Source of the DNA: CAYPTB01 sp964413535 | GTDB taxonomy: Bacteria > Planctomycetota > UBA1135 > GCA-002686595 | Assembly: GCA_964413535.1 (NCBI GenBank) | Contig: CAYPTB010000032.1 | Coordinates: 62,001 to 126,000 of the forward strand | Reading direction: 5' to 3' | Length of the DNA stretch: 64,000 nucleotides | Shown here: piece after piece, positions 1-8,475 of the stretch | How positions within the stretch are numbered: the stretch's first letter is position 1 | Layout: the number at the start of each line of letters is the position of its first letter | Position numbers and translations under genes: made by a program | Notes under the pieces: generated by a model | The model's database searches: none | Told to the model about the DNA's origin: nothing | What the model saw: only the letters and a program-made list of their open reading frames with translations

Positions 1-1254
1 CAGATCTACGTCCAGCCCTACCATTCGTCGGACAAGCTCGCCGCGCAGGTCGAGATCCTGGCGCCCGGCATCGACCTCGCCGTGCTCACGCTCGACGACG
101 AGTCGTTCTTCGAAGGGCGCGAGGCGCCGCCCATCGAGGTCGCGCTCCCGCGCGCGAAGGATCCCGTCGCGGTGTACGGCTATCCGATGGGGGGTACGGA
201 GCTCTCGATCACCCAGGGCATCGTCTCGCGCATCGAGTACGACGCGTACTACGGCGACACGGCAGGCGTGCGCATCCAGGTCGACGCGGCGCTCAATCCG
301 GGCAACAGCGGCGGTCCGGCGTTCTCGAACGGCCGCGTGATCGGCCTCGTGTTCAGCGGGATCCGCGAGGCGGACAACATCGGCTACTTGATCCCCTCCG
401 AGGAGATCGAGCGCTTCCTCGCGGACGCCGCGGACGGGGCGTACGACGGGATTCCGACGGTGCTCGGCAGCTTCGTGACGCTCGAGAACCAGGCCTTGCG
501 CGCGCGCCTGGGGGCCGGCAGCGGAGTGAAGGGACTGGTCGTGCACGCGCCGGAGCGGATCGACGACAACCCGCTCGAGCGCTGGGACGTCGTGACGCAC
601 GTGGGCGGGAACGAGCTCTCGAACGACGGCATGGTCGTCGTGCCCGACGGACTGCGGCTCGACTTCCGCTACTACGTGCCGCGGCTCGCGCAGGACGGCC
701 GCGTGCCGATGACGATCTTCCGCGCGGGGGAGACGCTCGAGGTCGGGGTCCCCGCGCCGCGCGGCCCGGCGCTCGTCGCGCCCTCGCTCGCGGGCGGCTA
801 CCCGCGCTACTTCATCTACGGACCGCTCGTGTTCAGCACCGCCACGCAAGAGTTCATCGCCGGCTCGTTCTCGGCCTTCGGACCGGCGATGGCCGCGCGC
901 AAGAGCCCGCTCCTCGCGCGCTGGCGCGACGCGCCGAGCTTTCCCGGCGAGGAGCTCGTCGTCGTGACCTCGCGCATGTTCACGCACGTGATCACGAAGG
1001 GCTACGACGACCCGATCTTCGCGGTGCTCGCCACGGTCGACGGCGCGCCGGTCCAGAACCTAGCGCACCTGGTCGAGCTCTTGCGCGACGGCGAGAGTCG
1101 CTTCGTGGAGTTCGAGTTCCACGACCGAGGCCAGGAGACGCTCGTCTTCGTGCGCGAGGAGATCGAGGCCGCCACGGAGGATGTCCTGTCGGACAACGGC
1201 ATCCGCAGGGAGTGCTCCGACGACCTGCGCGAGCTTTGGAACGGCGGCGAGTGA
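1..1254 (+). CDS. Deg/HtrA-type serine protease with PDZ domain, 5'-truncated by window edge
   Basis: The reading frame is open from base 1, so the true start and the catalytic His lie outside the window. The trypsin-fold Asp is in GIDLAVL (codon 73-75) and the nucleophile Ser in NPGNSGGP (codon 307-309). A PDZ domain follows, from about 460 to 720, around LGSFVTLENQALRARLG. A further C-terminal region contains an FTHVITKGYDDPIFAVL stretch and a second PDZ-like part. This long C-terminal layout resembles the plant-type Deg2/Deg9 branch more than E. coli DegP. The role is inferred to be proteolysis of damaged or exported proteins. Location cannot be told because the N-terminus is missing. It ends one base before the convergent DUF4177 gene. 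Confidence 0.88.
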   Translation, partial: QIYVQPYHSSDKLAAQVEILAPGIDLAVLTLDDESFFEGREAPPIEVALPRAKDPVAVYGYPMGGTELSITQGIVSRIEYDAYYGDTAGVRIQVDAALNPGNSGGPAFSNGRVIGLVFSGIREADNIGYLIPSEEIERFLADAADGAYDGIPTVLGSFVTLENQALRARLGAGSGVKGLVVHAPERIDDNPLERWDVVTHVGGNELSNDGMVVVPDGLRLDFRYYVPRLAQDGRVPMTIFRAGETLEVGVPAPRGPALVAPSLAGGYPRYFIYGPLVFSTATQEFIAGSFSAFGPAMAARKSPLLARWRDAPSFPGEELVVVTSRMFTHVITKGYDDPIFAVLATVDGAPVQNLAHLVELLRDGESRFVEFEFHDRGQETLVFVREEIEAATEDVLSDNGIRRECSDDLRELWNGGE

Positions 1255-1255
1255 G

Positions 1256-1456
1256 CTACGCCACCTCGCGCTCGAAGATCAGCTCGTAGTACTTGGGGGC
1301 GCCGTAGACCCCGATCCCCGGCGCGAAGATCTGGACCAGCCGCCAGCCTCCGCTCGCTTTGCGCCGCACGACCTCCTGGTAGGCCTCGCGCGACTTGCGC
1401 TGCACGGAGAACCAGCCCTCACCCAGTCGAACGAAGTCGTACTCGTAGCGTTTCAT
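1256..1456 (-). CDS. DUF4177 domain protein
   Basis: This 66-residue protein has the DUF4177 pattern: a short N-terminal strand (MKRYEYDFVRL), a central helix-like part (EAYQEVVRRKASGGWRLVQIF) and a closing strand with YYELIFER. The GGWRLV motif is the most characteristic part. The function of this family is unknown. The gene starts 3 nt after the stop of the 55-residue gene upstream, so the two are probably co-transcribed. It converges with the protease gene, leaving one base between the stops. Confidence 0.8.
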   Translation of the reverse strand: MKRYEYDFVRLGEGWFSVQRKSREAYQEVVRRKASGGWRLVQIFAPGIGVYGAPKYYELIFEREVA

Positions 1457-1459
1457 CCT

Positions 1460-1627
1460 TCAGCTCCTTCGATGTCGACTCAAGACCTGGTCCGCGACGA
1501 GCGTCACGATCTCGCCCTCGGAGACGACGCCGACGCGCGGCAGGAAGGCCTCCGTTCGCCCGCGCTCGCGCCGCGCGAGCGCCGACGCGCGGAAGCTGGC
1601 CCGTTCCGACTCACCAAGCGTCGTCAT
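1460..1627 (-). CDS. small hypothetical protein (55 aa)
   Basis: A 55-codon frame starts at ATG 1627 and ends 3 nt before the DUF4177 start. The protein is polar and basic (MTTLGESERASFRASALARR at the N-terminus) and closes with a hydrophobic strand-like part, VGVVSEGEIVTLVADQVL. I do not recognise a family. Support comes from the tight spacing to DUF4177 and a -10-like TATGCT at 1662-1657 on the same strand, 29 nt upstream of the ATG. It lies 83 nt after the permease stop, so it may be the tail of the transporter operon or a separate unit. A chance frame cannot be excluded. Confidence 0.45.
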   Translation of the reverse strand: MTTLGESERASFRASALARRERGRTEAFLPRVGVVSEGEIVTLVADQVLSRHRRS

Positions 1628-1710
1628 AAAGGATCTGGTGCGATGCCGCGGGCGGAAGCATAGCGCGCGAGCCCGCCCCTTCCTCGCGACCCAGGACGCG
1701 CGTCTTCGCT

Positions 1711-3216
1711 TCAGCGCCGCTCGATCACCGAGTCGAGCTCGCGAGCGGCTTCGTCGACGGACAGAGCCTCGAGGTCGACCAGCCGATTGGAGCGACGCAT
1801 CGCCGCGGAATCGATCGCGCCGACGAGCGGGCGCAGGGCCAGAGCGACCTCCGGGCGCGCCGCGGCCGCGCGCGAGAGCAGGAGCAGCGCGTCGTAGGGC
1901 GGCAGAGCCCCGCGCGGATCGCCGAGCAGCACCAGCTCGAAGGCGTCGATGCGCCCGTCGGTGGAGAAGGCCGCGATCGCGTCGACCTGACCGTTCGCGA
2001 CGGCTCCGTACATCAGGGCGGGATCGAAGCTCGCGAGCTCGCGGAACGCCAGGCCGTAGGCCGCGCGCACCGCCTCCCATTCGGGGCGCTCGATGAACTC
2101 GTAGTCGCTCCCGAGCGAGAGCTCCGGCGAGCGGCGCGCGAGCGCGCCGAGGTCCGTCACGCCGAGTTCACGCGCGCGCTCGCGCGTCATGGCGAAGGCG
2201 TAGGCATTCTCGAAGCCCAGTCCGCCGAGGCACACGATCCCGTGCTCGCGCTCGAGCCACTCGCTCACGCCCGCGAGCACCTGCTCGCGCCCGGGGTGGT
2301 CCGTGCGCCGCATGTGGTTGGTCCAGATCGTGCCGCTGTAGTCGACGTAGACGTCGATCTCGCCCGCAGCCAACGCGTCGAACGCGACCGTCGATCCCAA
2401 GCTCTCGATCGCGCGCGACGCGACGCCGGCCCGCTCGAGGCGCGACGCGATCAGCCGCGCCAGCACGTACTGCTCGGTGAACGTCTTGGCGCCGATCCGC
2501 ACCGAGCCGTGCTCCTCTCCGCCGCGGCGCGTCGCCGCGATGGTCGCGACGACGCACACGACGAATCCACCCGCCAGCACGGCGGCGCGCGGTGCGCGGC
2601 GCCCGCGCAGCTCGCGCTCGATCGCGCCGATCCAGACGTCGATCGCGAGCGCGAGCGCCGCCGCCGCCGCGCAGCCGACCAGGACGGCGGCGGTGTTGCG
2701 CGTCTGCAGACCCGCGAAGATGAAGTTGCCGAGACTCGTCGCGCCGACCGGCGTCGAGAGGGTCGCGATGCCGACGGTCCACACGGCGGCCGTGCGTATG
2801 CCGGCCATGATCATCGGGATCGCGGGCGGCAGGCGCACCTGCATCAGCACCTGGGCATCGGTCATCCCCAGGCCCACGCCGGCCTCGATCAGCTCCGGCG
2901 ACGTGCCCTGCAGGCCGGCGACCGTGTTGCGCAGGATCGGCAGGATGCTGTAGGCGGAGAGCGCGATCAGCGCCGGGCCGCGCCCGATCGTCCCCGTCGC
3001 CGCGACCATCAGAGCGAGCAACGCCAGCGAGGGAACGGTCTGCACGACGCCGGTCAGCGCCAGGGCGAGGCGCCGCAGCACGGGTCGCTCGAGGCAAGCG
3101 ATGCCGAGCGGCACGCCGACGGCGACGCCCACGAGCAACGCGACGGCGGTCAGGAACAGGTGCTCGCCCAAGCGCTCGGGGAGCAGCGCGAGCTGGGCTC
3201 GCCACGCCGCGCTCAC
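1711..3216 (-). CDS. fused ABC permease / substrate-binding protein for quaternary-amine compatible solutes (OpuC/YehZ-like)
   Basis: This 501-residue protein joins two transport subunits. Residues 1 to about 205 are a binding-protein-dependent permease domain with several membrane helices and an EAA-like loop (ELIEAGVGLGMTDAQVL). From about residue 235 follows an OpuAC-type solute-binding domain (GSVRIGAKTFTEQYVLARLI, YVDYSGTIWTN). Such fusions import glycine betaine, choline or carnitine in osmoprotection or solute catabolism. Fusion tethers the receptor to the outer face of the membrane. The GTG start overlaps the stop of the ATPase gene (GTGA), so the two are translationally coupled. The exact substrate cannot be read from the sequence. 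Confidence 0.9.
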   Translation of the reverse strand: MSAAWRAQLALLPERLGEHLFLTAVALLVGVAVGVPLGIACLERPVLRRLALALTGVVQTVPSLALLALMVAATGTIGRGPALIALSAYSILPILRNTVAGLQGTSPELIEAGVGLGMTDAQVLMQVRLPPAIPMIMAGIRTAAVWTVGIATLSTPVGATSLGNFIFAGLQTRNTAAVLVGCAAAAALALAIDVWIGAIERELRGRRAPRAAVLAGGFVVCVVATIAATRRGGEEHGSVRIGAKTFTEQYVLARLIASRLERAGVASRAIESLGSTVAFDALAAGEIDVYVDYSGTIWTNHMRRTDHPGREQVLAGVSEWLEREHGIVCLGGLGFENAYAFAMTRERARELGVTDLGALARRSPELSLGSDYEFIERPEWEAVRAAYGLAFRELASFDPALMYGAVANGQVDAIAAFSTDGRIDAFELVLLGDPRGALPPYDALLLLSRAAAARPEVALALRPLVGAIDSAAMRRSNRLVDLEALSVDEAARELDSVIERR

Positions 3217-4007
3217 GGATCGCCGTCCCGTGCCGCGGCGGCGCGCTCGAGCGCGGCGATCGCGTGCGCCTGGCGCGTCGGCGTCTCGAACAACCTGCGC
3301 ACGTGCAGGTCGGTGGAGGCGAGCAGCGCCTCGGGCCGACCGATCGCGCTCACGCGTCCGTCGCGCACGACCGCGATTCGATCGGCGAGCAGCAACGCCT
3401 CGGCCATGTCGTGGGTGACGAGCACCACGGTCCAGCCGTGCCGCTCGTGCAGCGCACGGAACTCGCGCTGCAGCGCCTCGCGCGTCATCGGATCTAGGGC
3501 GCCGAAGGGCTCGTCCATCAGCACGATCGCCGGTTCGGCGGCGATCGCCCGCGCGATGCCGACGCGCTGGCGCTGGCCGCCGGAGAGCTCGCCGGGCGAG
3601 CGCGCCCCGACCTCCTCCGGATCGAGGCCGACGCCGCGCAGCACCTCGGCCGCGCGCGTCCGCCGCGCCGCGCGCGAGTGACCCAACAGACGCGGGACGA
3701 GCTCGACGTTCTCGAACACCGTCATGTGCGGGAACAGGCCGACTTCCTGGATCACGTAGCCGATCGAGCGCCGCAGCCGGATCGGATCGAGCTCGCGCAC
3801 GTCGCGCCCCTCGACCTGCACGACGCCGCGGTCGGGCTCGATCAGTCGCTGGATCAGACGCAGCACGGTCGTCTTCCCCGATCCCGATTCACCGACCAGC
3901 GCCAACACCTCGCCGCGCTGCACGACGAGGTCGAAGCCGCGCAGGACGCGCGTGCGCCCGCCGTCGAAGCTCGCCTCCACTCCCTCGATCCGGATCACCG
4001 CACTCAA
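3213..4007 (-). CDS. ABC transporter ATP-binding protein (OpuCA/ProV-like)
   Basis: This 264-residue nucleotide-binding subunit has Walker A GESGSGKTT, signature LSGGQRQRVGIARAIA, Walker B IVLMDEPFGALD and the switch His in VLVTHDMAEA. It matches the core of ProV/OpuCA ATPases without the C-terminal CBS pair. It should power the fused permease/receptor encoded next. The chosen start is TTG 4007, which overlaps the upstream gene's stop as TTGA. GTG 3998 is the alternative. The downstream overlap is GTGA, so three consecutive genes are chained by 4-base overlaps. Confidence 0.92.
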   Translation of the reverse strand: MSAVIRIEGVEASFDGGRTRVLRGFDLVVQRGEVLALVGESGSGKTTVLRLIQRLIEPDRGVVQVEGRDVRELDPIRLRRSIGYVIQEVGLFPHMTVFENVELVPRLLGHSRAARRTRAAEVLRGVGLDPEEVGARSPGELSGGQRQRVGIARAIAAEPAIVLMDEPFGALDPMTREALQREFRALHERHGWTVVLVTHDMAEALLLADRIAVVRDGRVSAIGRPEALLASTDLHVRRLFETPTRQAHAIAALERAAAARDGDP

Positions 4008-4495
4008 CGCCGTTCTCGCTCGCTCGAGACGCCCAAGGTGCGCGCCACGAGCTCGGGCTCGAGCATCTGCTCGCGCCGATCGAGATTGCAGGTGCCCGGA
4101 GGCCGCGAGCGATCCAGGACGAAGAGCAGCTTGAAACGGCACAGATGCTCGAAGTCGGATGCGCGCTCCCCGGGCTGCGACGACGCGAGCAGGCGCTCCG
4201 CCACCGAGCTCGGGCCGTCGCCCCGCCCGAGTCCTGCTCCGGGAAGCATCAGGAAGGCGCGCGCCACTCCCTCCGCCGAGGCGAGGCTCACCCGAGCGTC
4301 GTCGGAAACCCGCCGCAGCCACCCGAGCGCCCCTTCCAACTCGTCGAGGTTCGGAAGCTCGGGCGCCTCGCGGCGCGCCGAGTCCACGCAGTCGAGCCCA
4401 CGTTCGACGTCGAGCTCGGGCAGCGCGTCCGGCGCATCCGCCTCGACCTCGAACGGCTCCGGGAACAGCGAACGCTGTCGAGACTGGAACTCCAC
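4004..4495 (-). CDS. hypothetical protein, member of a paralogous family in this window
   Basis: This 163-residue protein is of unknown function. Its C-terminal third carries a motif CRFKLLFVLDRSR-PPGTCNLDRREQML-EPELVAR, ending ERERR. A second, frameshifted copy of that motif lies at 6765-7039, showing that the family is duplicated. GTG 4495 is chosen because TACGCT (4508-4503) lies exactly 7 nt upstream, as at several other starts here. A longer frame runs back to 4630 but is Arg-rich and unsupported. The stop overlaps the ATPase start (TTGA), so it is the first gene of the transporter operon. No signal peptide or membrane segment is seen. Confidence 0.7.
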   Translation of the reverse strand: MEFQSRQRSLFPEPFEVEADAPDALPELDVERGLDCVDSARREAPELPNLDELEGALGWLRRVSDDARVSLASAEGVARAFLMLPGAGLGRGDGPSSVAERLLASSQPGERASDFEHLCRFKLLFVLDRSRPPGTCNLDRREQMLEPELVARTLGVSSERERR

Positions 4496-4502
4496 CCCCG
4501 CA

Positions 4503-4508
4503 AGCGTA
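4503..4508 (-). promoter_or_regulatory. -10-like element TACGCT for the transporter operon
   Basis: TACGCT on the minus strand ends 7 nt before GTG 4495. No clear -35 is visible. It is one of a series of TANNNT elements at this spacing in the window. Confidence 0.45.
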
Positions 4509-4631
4509 GCCCGAGCGAATGCCGCGCGCAGGGAGCGCGAGCCGTCGAGGAGCCCGCTGCGTCCGGTCCGTGTAACCATCGGAGACCGGGATCTCGCATG
4601 AGCACGGGTGCTGCGGCGCGCCGCTCGCACG

Positions 4632-5978
4632 TCAGCCGAGCATCTCCGCGAGGCGGTTCAGCCCGAGCTCCATGTTGGCCTGCGGCGGACCGAACGAGAA
4701 GCGCATCCACTGCCGGAAGGGCGAGGCCGCGCGGCGCTTCTTGCCCGGATCGATGTCGAAGAACTCACCCGGCACCGTCATGACCTTGCGCTCGAGCGCG
4801 CGGCGGAAGAACACTTCGGCGTCGTCGAACGGCGGCCGCAAGCCCGCGATCGACGCCCAGCAGTAGAAGGTCGAGTTGGGCTCGGCCGCGAAGACGAGCC
4901 CCATCTCCTTCAGGCGTCGCACCATCACGTTGCGCTTCGCGCAGAACACGCGCCGCAGAGCGTCCGTCTCCTGATCGGCGCGCGCGGGTTCGAGCGCCTC
5001 GAGCGCGGCGCGCTGCACGATGCGCGACGGCCCGCCGTCGATCGAGCTCGCCGTGCGCGCCATCGTCTCGACGATCTCCGGCGGCCCCACGACCCAGCCG
5101 AGCCGCCAGCCGGGATAGCGGTAGCTCTTCGTCAACCCGTCGCACAGGACGATCGGATCGCGGTCGACGTCCTCGACGAAAGCCGCGCCGCTGATCGGGC
5201 CGTCGGCCGGCGTCGCATCGCCCTTGCCGCTCGCCGGCCGCAGGTAGGCGAAGTGCGAGTAGAACTCGTCGAGCAAGAGCGCCGTGCTGCGCGCTCCCTC
5301 GCCCCCGCTCGATCCGTTCAGAACGTCACTTGCGCTCGACCCGCTCGTTCGTCCGCAGGCAGTCGCGACGATGCGTGCGAGGTCCTCGCCCTCGAGCGCG
5401 ACGCCGGTCGGGTTGCACGGGTTCGAGAGCACGAAGGCGTCGAGCTCGCGCTCGGCGATCGTCGCCTCGAACACCTCGGGCGTCAGCGCGAAACCGTCGC
5501 GCTTCTTCGCGAGCACGCCCACCGGCGTCACGCGCGAGAGGTGCAACGCGAACATGTCCTCGTACGCGGTGTAGTCCGGGCGCTGATACCCAACGCGCAC
5601 CTGACCGAGCGCCGCCATCGCGCGCGTGAGCGCGAGACGTCCGCCCTGCGCGATCGCGACGTTGCGCGCGGTGTACTGCGAGGACTTGCCGCGCCGGTAC
5701 AGGCGGTTGTAGTGAGCGGCGACCGCGGCCCGCAGCTCGGCCGTTCCCTCGAGCGGCCCGTAGGCGTGATCCTCCGGCGCGATCGACACCGTGCGGATGC
5801 GCGGCGGCGCCCCGTCGATCTCCCCGACCTCCGGCTGTCCCTGCCCGAGGTTGCACCAATCCGGATGCCCGTTCGAGAACCCGAGCTTCACGGCCTCGGC
5901 CACGACGAAGATCACGCCCATGTAGGGCACGGAACGGAACGCGCTCGCCTTCGCGAGCGCAGCGTCTCGGAGGTCCAT
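4632..5978 (-). CDS. PLP-dependent class I/II aminotransferase
   Basis: This 448-residue fold-type I aminotransferase has LGQGQPEVGEI near the N-terminus, the cofactor-contacting SNPCNPTG, and the Schiff-base Lys in DGLTKSYRYPGWRLGW. It should transfer an amino group between an amino acid and a 2-oxo acid in the cytoplasm. The substrate cannot be inferred. An odd Gly/Ser-rich insertion (about GRTSGSSASDVLNGSSGGEG) lies between the NPTG region and the LLLDEFY strand, with a second loop rich in Gly and Ala just after. ATG 5978 is used because homology begins there. An in-frame extension to 6227 is Arg-rich and lacks family features. Confidence 0.88.
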   Translation of the reverse strand: MDLRDAALAKASAFRSVPYMGVIFVVAEAVKLGFSNGHPDWCNLGQGQPEVGEIDGAPPRIRTVSIAPEDHAYGPLEGTAELRAAVAAHYNRLYRRGKSSQYTARNVAIAQGGRLALTRAMAALGQVRVGYQRPDYTAYEDMFALHLSRVTPVGVLAKKRDGFALTPEVFEATIAERELDAFVLSNPCNPTGVALEGEDLARIVATACGRTSGSSASDVLNGSSGGEGARSTALLLDEFYSHFAYLRPASGKGDATPADGPISGAAFVEDVDRDPIVLCDGLTKSYRYPGWRLGWVVGPPEIVETMARTASSIDGGPSRIVQRAALEALEPARADQETDALRRVFCAKRNVMVRRLKEMGLVFAAEPNSTFYCWASIAGLRPPFDDAEVFFRRALERKVMTVPGEFFDIDPGKKRRAASPFRQWMRFSFGPPQANMELGLNRLAEMLG

Positions 5979-6177
5979 GGGATGAGTGTGCGGCGGAGGA
6001 CGAACGAGGAGAGCGGCTTTCGCGCTCCTGTCGGGCGAGTAGACTACCTCGCGAGCGCTGCTTCGTCGCCCGCATCGGTTCCCCCGATGCGACGGCTCTC
6101 TCGAAGGACCACAACACACAGCGGCGACTCGTGGACCGATCCAACATTCCCGAACGGCGCGGTGAACGGCAGTGGTG

Positions 6178-6183
6178 TAGGAT
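6178..6183 (+). promoter_or_regulatory. -10-like element TAGGAT for the toxin-antitoxin pair
   Basis: TAGGAT is followed by exactly 7 nt (CCTGGGG) and then ATG 6191. Those 7 nt could also act as a weak ribosome-binding site. Confidence 0.45.
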
Positions 6184-6190
6184 CCTGGGG

Positions 6191-6415
6191 ATGAAGCGAA
6201 ACCCCGCCGATCTACTTCGGGAGGCATTGGAACTTCCGCCGGAAGCCCGGGCTTCCCTGGCAGGTTCCCTGATCGACAGCCTGGACGTTGAAATCGATGA
6301 GGATGTCGAAGCTGCTTGGGATACCGAGATCGCGAGCCGAATACGGGAGATCGATGCAGGCAACGTCAAGCTGATCCCCTGGGCTCAGTTTCGGCGTCGG
6401 CTCGCTGGACCGTAG
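6191..6415 (+). CDS. antitoxin of a ParDE/RelE-type module (addiction module protein family)
   Basis: This 74-residue acidic protein has the pattern of the short 'addiction module' antitoxin family. It has an N-terminal helix with LLREALELPPEARASLAGSLIDSLD, then EAAWDTEIASRIREIDAGNVKLIPW, a segment that usually wraps the toxin. It should neutralise the toxin encoded immediately downstream and repress the pair's promoter. The toxin's ATG directly follows this gene's TAG, with no bases between. Base composition is less GC-rich than the neighbours, in line with horizontal acquisition. Confidence 0.85.
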   Translation: MKRNPADLLREALELPPEARASLAGSLIDSLDVEIDEDVEAAWDTEIASRIREIDAGNVKLIPWAQFRRRLAGP

Positions 6416-6712
6416 ATGCCGCGGCTTCCGGTCGGGTTTCACCCAGCCGCCGTCGAGGAGTCGGCAGCTGCGGAAGCGTGGTATCGCGAGAGAAGCGAAA
6501 TGGCTGCCATCGCTTTCGTCGTGGAACTGGATCGAGCTCTCGAGCAGATCGCCAGTACGCCCGATCGGTGGCTTCGCCACACCCACGGAACACATCGATT
6601 CGTGCTGAGACGGTTTCCGTTCACCGTCATCTATCGCGTGGCCTCAGCCGAAGTACAGGTCATTGCTGTCGCACATGGCAGGCGGCGACCTGACTATTGG
6701 AGAAATCGCTGA
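6416..6712 (+). CDS. RelE/ParE-family toxin
   Basis: This 98-residue protein has the ParE/RelE fold pattern: VGFHPAAVEESAAAEAWYRERS as the N-terminal strand and helix, a central FVVELDRALEQIASTPDRW helix, and the strands FVLRRFPFTVIYRV and VQVIAVAHGRRRPDYWRNR. The C-terminal AHGRRRPDYW is typical of the family. It is expected to poison gyrase or cleave mRNA. Which of these cannot be decided from sequence. The gene abuts the antitoxin gene exactly, as expected for a coupled module. Confidence 0.88.
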   Translation: MPRLPVGFHPAAVEESAAAEAWYRERSEMAAIAFVVELDRALEQIASTPDRWLRHTHGTHRFVLRRFPFTVIYRVASAEVQVIAVAHGRRRPDYWRNR

Positions 6713-6764
6713 CCTGTGGATCTGGGGTGGTCGATGGATCGGAGATCGGCGCGACCCCTCTTGG

Positions 6765-7039
6765 TCAGCGGCGCTCGCGCTCCCGCAGCACGGCCAACAT
6801 GCGCGCGACGAGTTCGGGCTGGAGCGCGAGCATCTGCTCGCATCGATCGAGCTCGCAGGTGCCGGCTGCCGCGCGCGATCCAGGAAGAAGAGGACCTTGT
6901 AACGGCACATGCGCTCGGAGTCGCGCTCGGCGACCTCCATTCCCGTGAGCAGGCGCTCCGCCATCGCGCTCGAATCGTCCTCGACGGAGATCACGAGGAT
7001 TCCCCTTAGCCAGGCGTGGACGAGCAGGGCTGAAGCAGC
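6765..7039 (-). pseudogene. frameshifted C-terminal copy of the 4004-4495 protein family
   Basis: On the minus strand, one frame reads SSAMAERLLTG...CRYKVLFFLDRAR. After a one-base slip, the next frame reads GTCELDRCEQMLALQPELVARML, ending ERERR with a stop at 6765. This aligns along its length with the C-terminal third of the 4004-4495 protein. At the slip the intact copy has CCGGGCACCTGC and this copy has CCGGCACCTGC (around 6860-6866), so a single G is missing. Upstream homology fades at a stop near 7040, so the N-terminal part is absent. A programmed frameshift is possible but no slippery heptamer is evident. Confidence 0.75.
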
Positions 7040-7237
7040 TCAGCAATGGCGGCAGCGCCAAGCTGCCGATATCGACAGTGGGCTCCGCGTTGCGTGCGTC
7101 AAGTGCAGCGCAGTCATTCTCAAGCAGACGTCTGACGACAACAATGGCCTTTCCACGCCATGTAGAGACGCCGAGATGCTTGCCCTGACAGGCGGATCCA
7201 GGTCGGTCGCTGTCACCGCGAGCGTGGAGTGAGAACA
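7040..7237 (+). other. non-coding stretch between pseudogene and DUF1801 gene
   Basis: No supported gene is seen here. The sequence is visibly less GC-rich than its surroundings and may be the eroded remainder of the truncated gene at 6765-7039. Confidence 0.4.
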
Positions 7238-7783
7238 ATGGCCGGCAAGACGTCCAAGAAGTCGGGGAAGGTCGCAAGGGGGGCCGCCGCCGAGCGCCTC
7301 CCTTCGAAGGCGGCCAAACCGCGCAAGGCAAGCCCTATGTCATCAGCCAGCAATCCTGCGAAGCCTACGAAGGCGTCGAAGCCCGTCCTCCTTTCGGGCG
7401 GCAACCCCCAGATCGCGAAGGCGGACGGCGACGCCCCCGTGCAGGCGTACATAGCGGCGATGCCGGGCTGGAAACGCGACGTCGGACGCCGCGTCGACGC
7501 GCTCATCGTGCGCACCGTGCCCGACGTGCGAAAGGCCGTGAGGTGGAACTCTCCCTTCTATGGCATCGAGGGCCAGGGCTGGTTCCTGAGCTACCATTGC
7601 TTCACGAAGTACATCAAGGTGGTCTTCCTCCGCGGCACGTCCCTGAGCCCTCTTCCTCCCGTCGAGTCCATGGATCCGAACACGCGCTACTTCCACATCC
7701 GCGAGGACGACCGGCTAGACCAGAAGCTCCTGGCGAGTTGGATCGAGCAAGCATCGGAGCTGCCCGGCGACCCGCTCTTCTAG
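7238..7783 (+). CDS. DUF1801 domain protein
   Basis: This 181-residue protein has a Lys/Ala/Ser-rich, probably disordered N-terminal tail of about 60 residues, then a DUF1801-type domain. The domain shows VQAYIAAMPGWKRDVGRRVDALI, VRKAVRWNSPFYG and FTKYIKVVFLRGTSL. This family (YdhG-like fold, related to the frataxin-like group) has no firm biochemical role. The start ATG 7238 follows GGAGTGAGAACA, a reasonable ribosome-binding site. The gene stands alone, with 191 nt before the GNAT gene. Confidence 0.8.
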   Translation: MAGKTSKKSGKVARGAAAERLPSKAAKPRKASPMSSASNPAKPTKASKPVLLSGGNPQIAKADGDAPVQAYIAAMPGWKRDVGRRVDALIVRTVPDVRKAVRWNSPFYGIEGQGWFLSYHCFTKYIKVVFLRGTSLSPLPPVESMDPNTRYFHIREDDRLDQKLLASWIEQASELPGDPLF

Positions 7784-7974
7784 TTGCGTTACCTCGCTCG
7801 ATGGGCCCGTAGCGCCGACCTCGAGCTGCCGACGAATCGGGCGCTGAACCAGGTTGCGCATGAAAGGGGAACGCGCCACGGAGCCGATTGCGATCGTTGG
7901 GTACGCGGACGAACATGGGGACGCGTTCGGCGCTCGTGTCAGCTCGACATTAGGTGCCGGATGCCGGAGTGCCG

Positions 7975-8475
7975 ATGGAAGCGATCATCATCGAGCGCGC
8001 GGAGCTGACCGATGACGTCGGCCGTGGGCTCATAGCCGCGTTGAACGCCGAGCTCAGCGGCGCGTACTCCGAGCCGGGCGCGAACCACTTCCAGTTGGAG
8101 CCCGAGGAGGTCGCGAAGGGACGTGGCGCCTTCCTCGTCGTCTATATGGAAGGAACGCCGGTCGGCTGCGGCGCCCTGCGGCTCCTCGATGACGAGACGG
8201 GAGAGCTCAAGCGGATGTACGTGTCACCGACCTTGCGCGGTCGAGGTCTCGGGCGGCGACTCGTCGCTGCGCTCGAGGCGGAGGCGCGAGCGCTCGGCGT
8301 TCGGCGACTCGTCCTCGAGACGGGCAGCCGGCAGGTCGCGGCGCTCGAGCTCTATCGAAGGACCGGCTTCCGCACCATCCCGCTGTACGGGGAATACCGG
8401 CTCTCGCCGGACACCAGCATGTGCCTCGGCAAGGAGCTCCTCGATCCCGACGCGTCCGAAGACATCGTTGGATGA
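7975..8475 (+). CDS. GNAT family N-acetyltransferase
   Basis: This 166-residue acetyltransferase has strand beta-4 AFLVVYMEGTPVGCGALRLL, then LKRMYVSPTLRGRGLGRRLV, which is the acetyl-CoA pyrophosphate loop (consensus R/Q-x-x-G-x-G/A), and the C-terminal ALELYRRTGFRTIPLYGEY. It resembles the PhnO/YitH-like subgroup that acts on small amines or amino acids. The true substrate is unknown. ATG 7975 has GGAG 9 nt upstream and is preferred over GTG 7954. Confidence 0.88.
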   Translation: MEAIIIERAELTDDVGRGLIAALNAELSGAYSEPGANHFQLEPEEVAKGRGAFLVVYMEGTPVGCGALRLLDDETGELKRMYVSPTLRGRGLGRRLVAALEAEARALGVRRLVLETGSRQVAALELYRRTGFRTIPLYGEYRLSPDTSMCLGKELLDPDASEDIVG

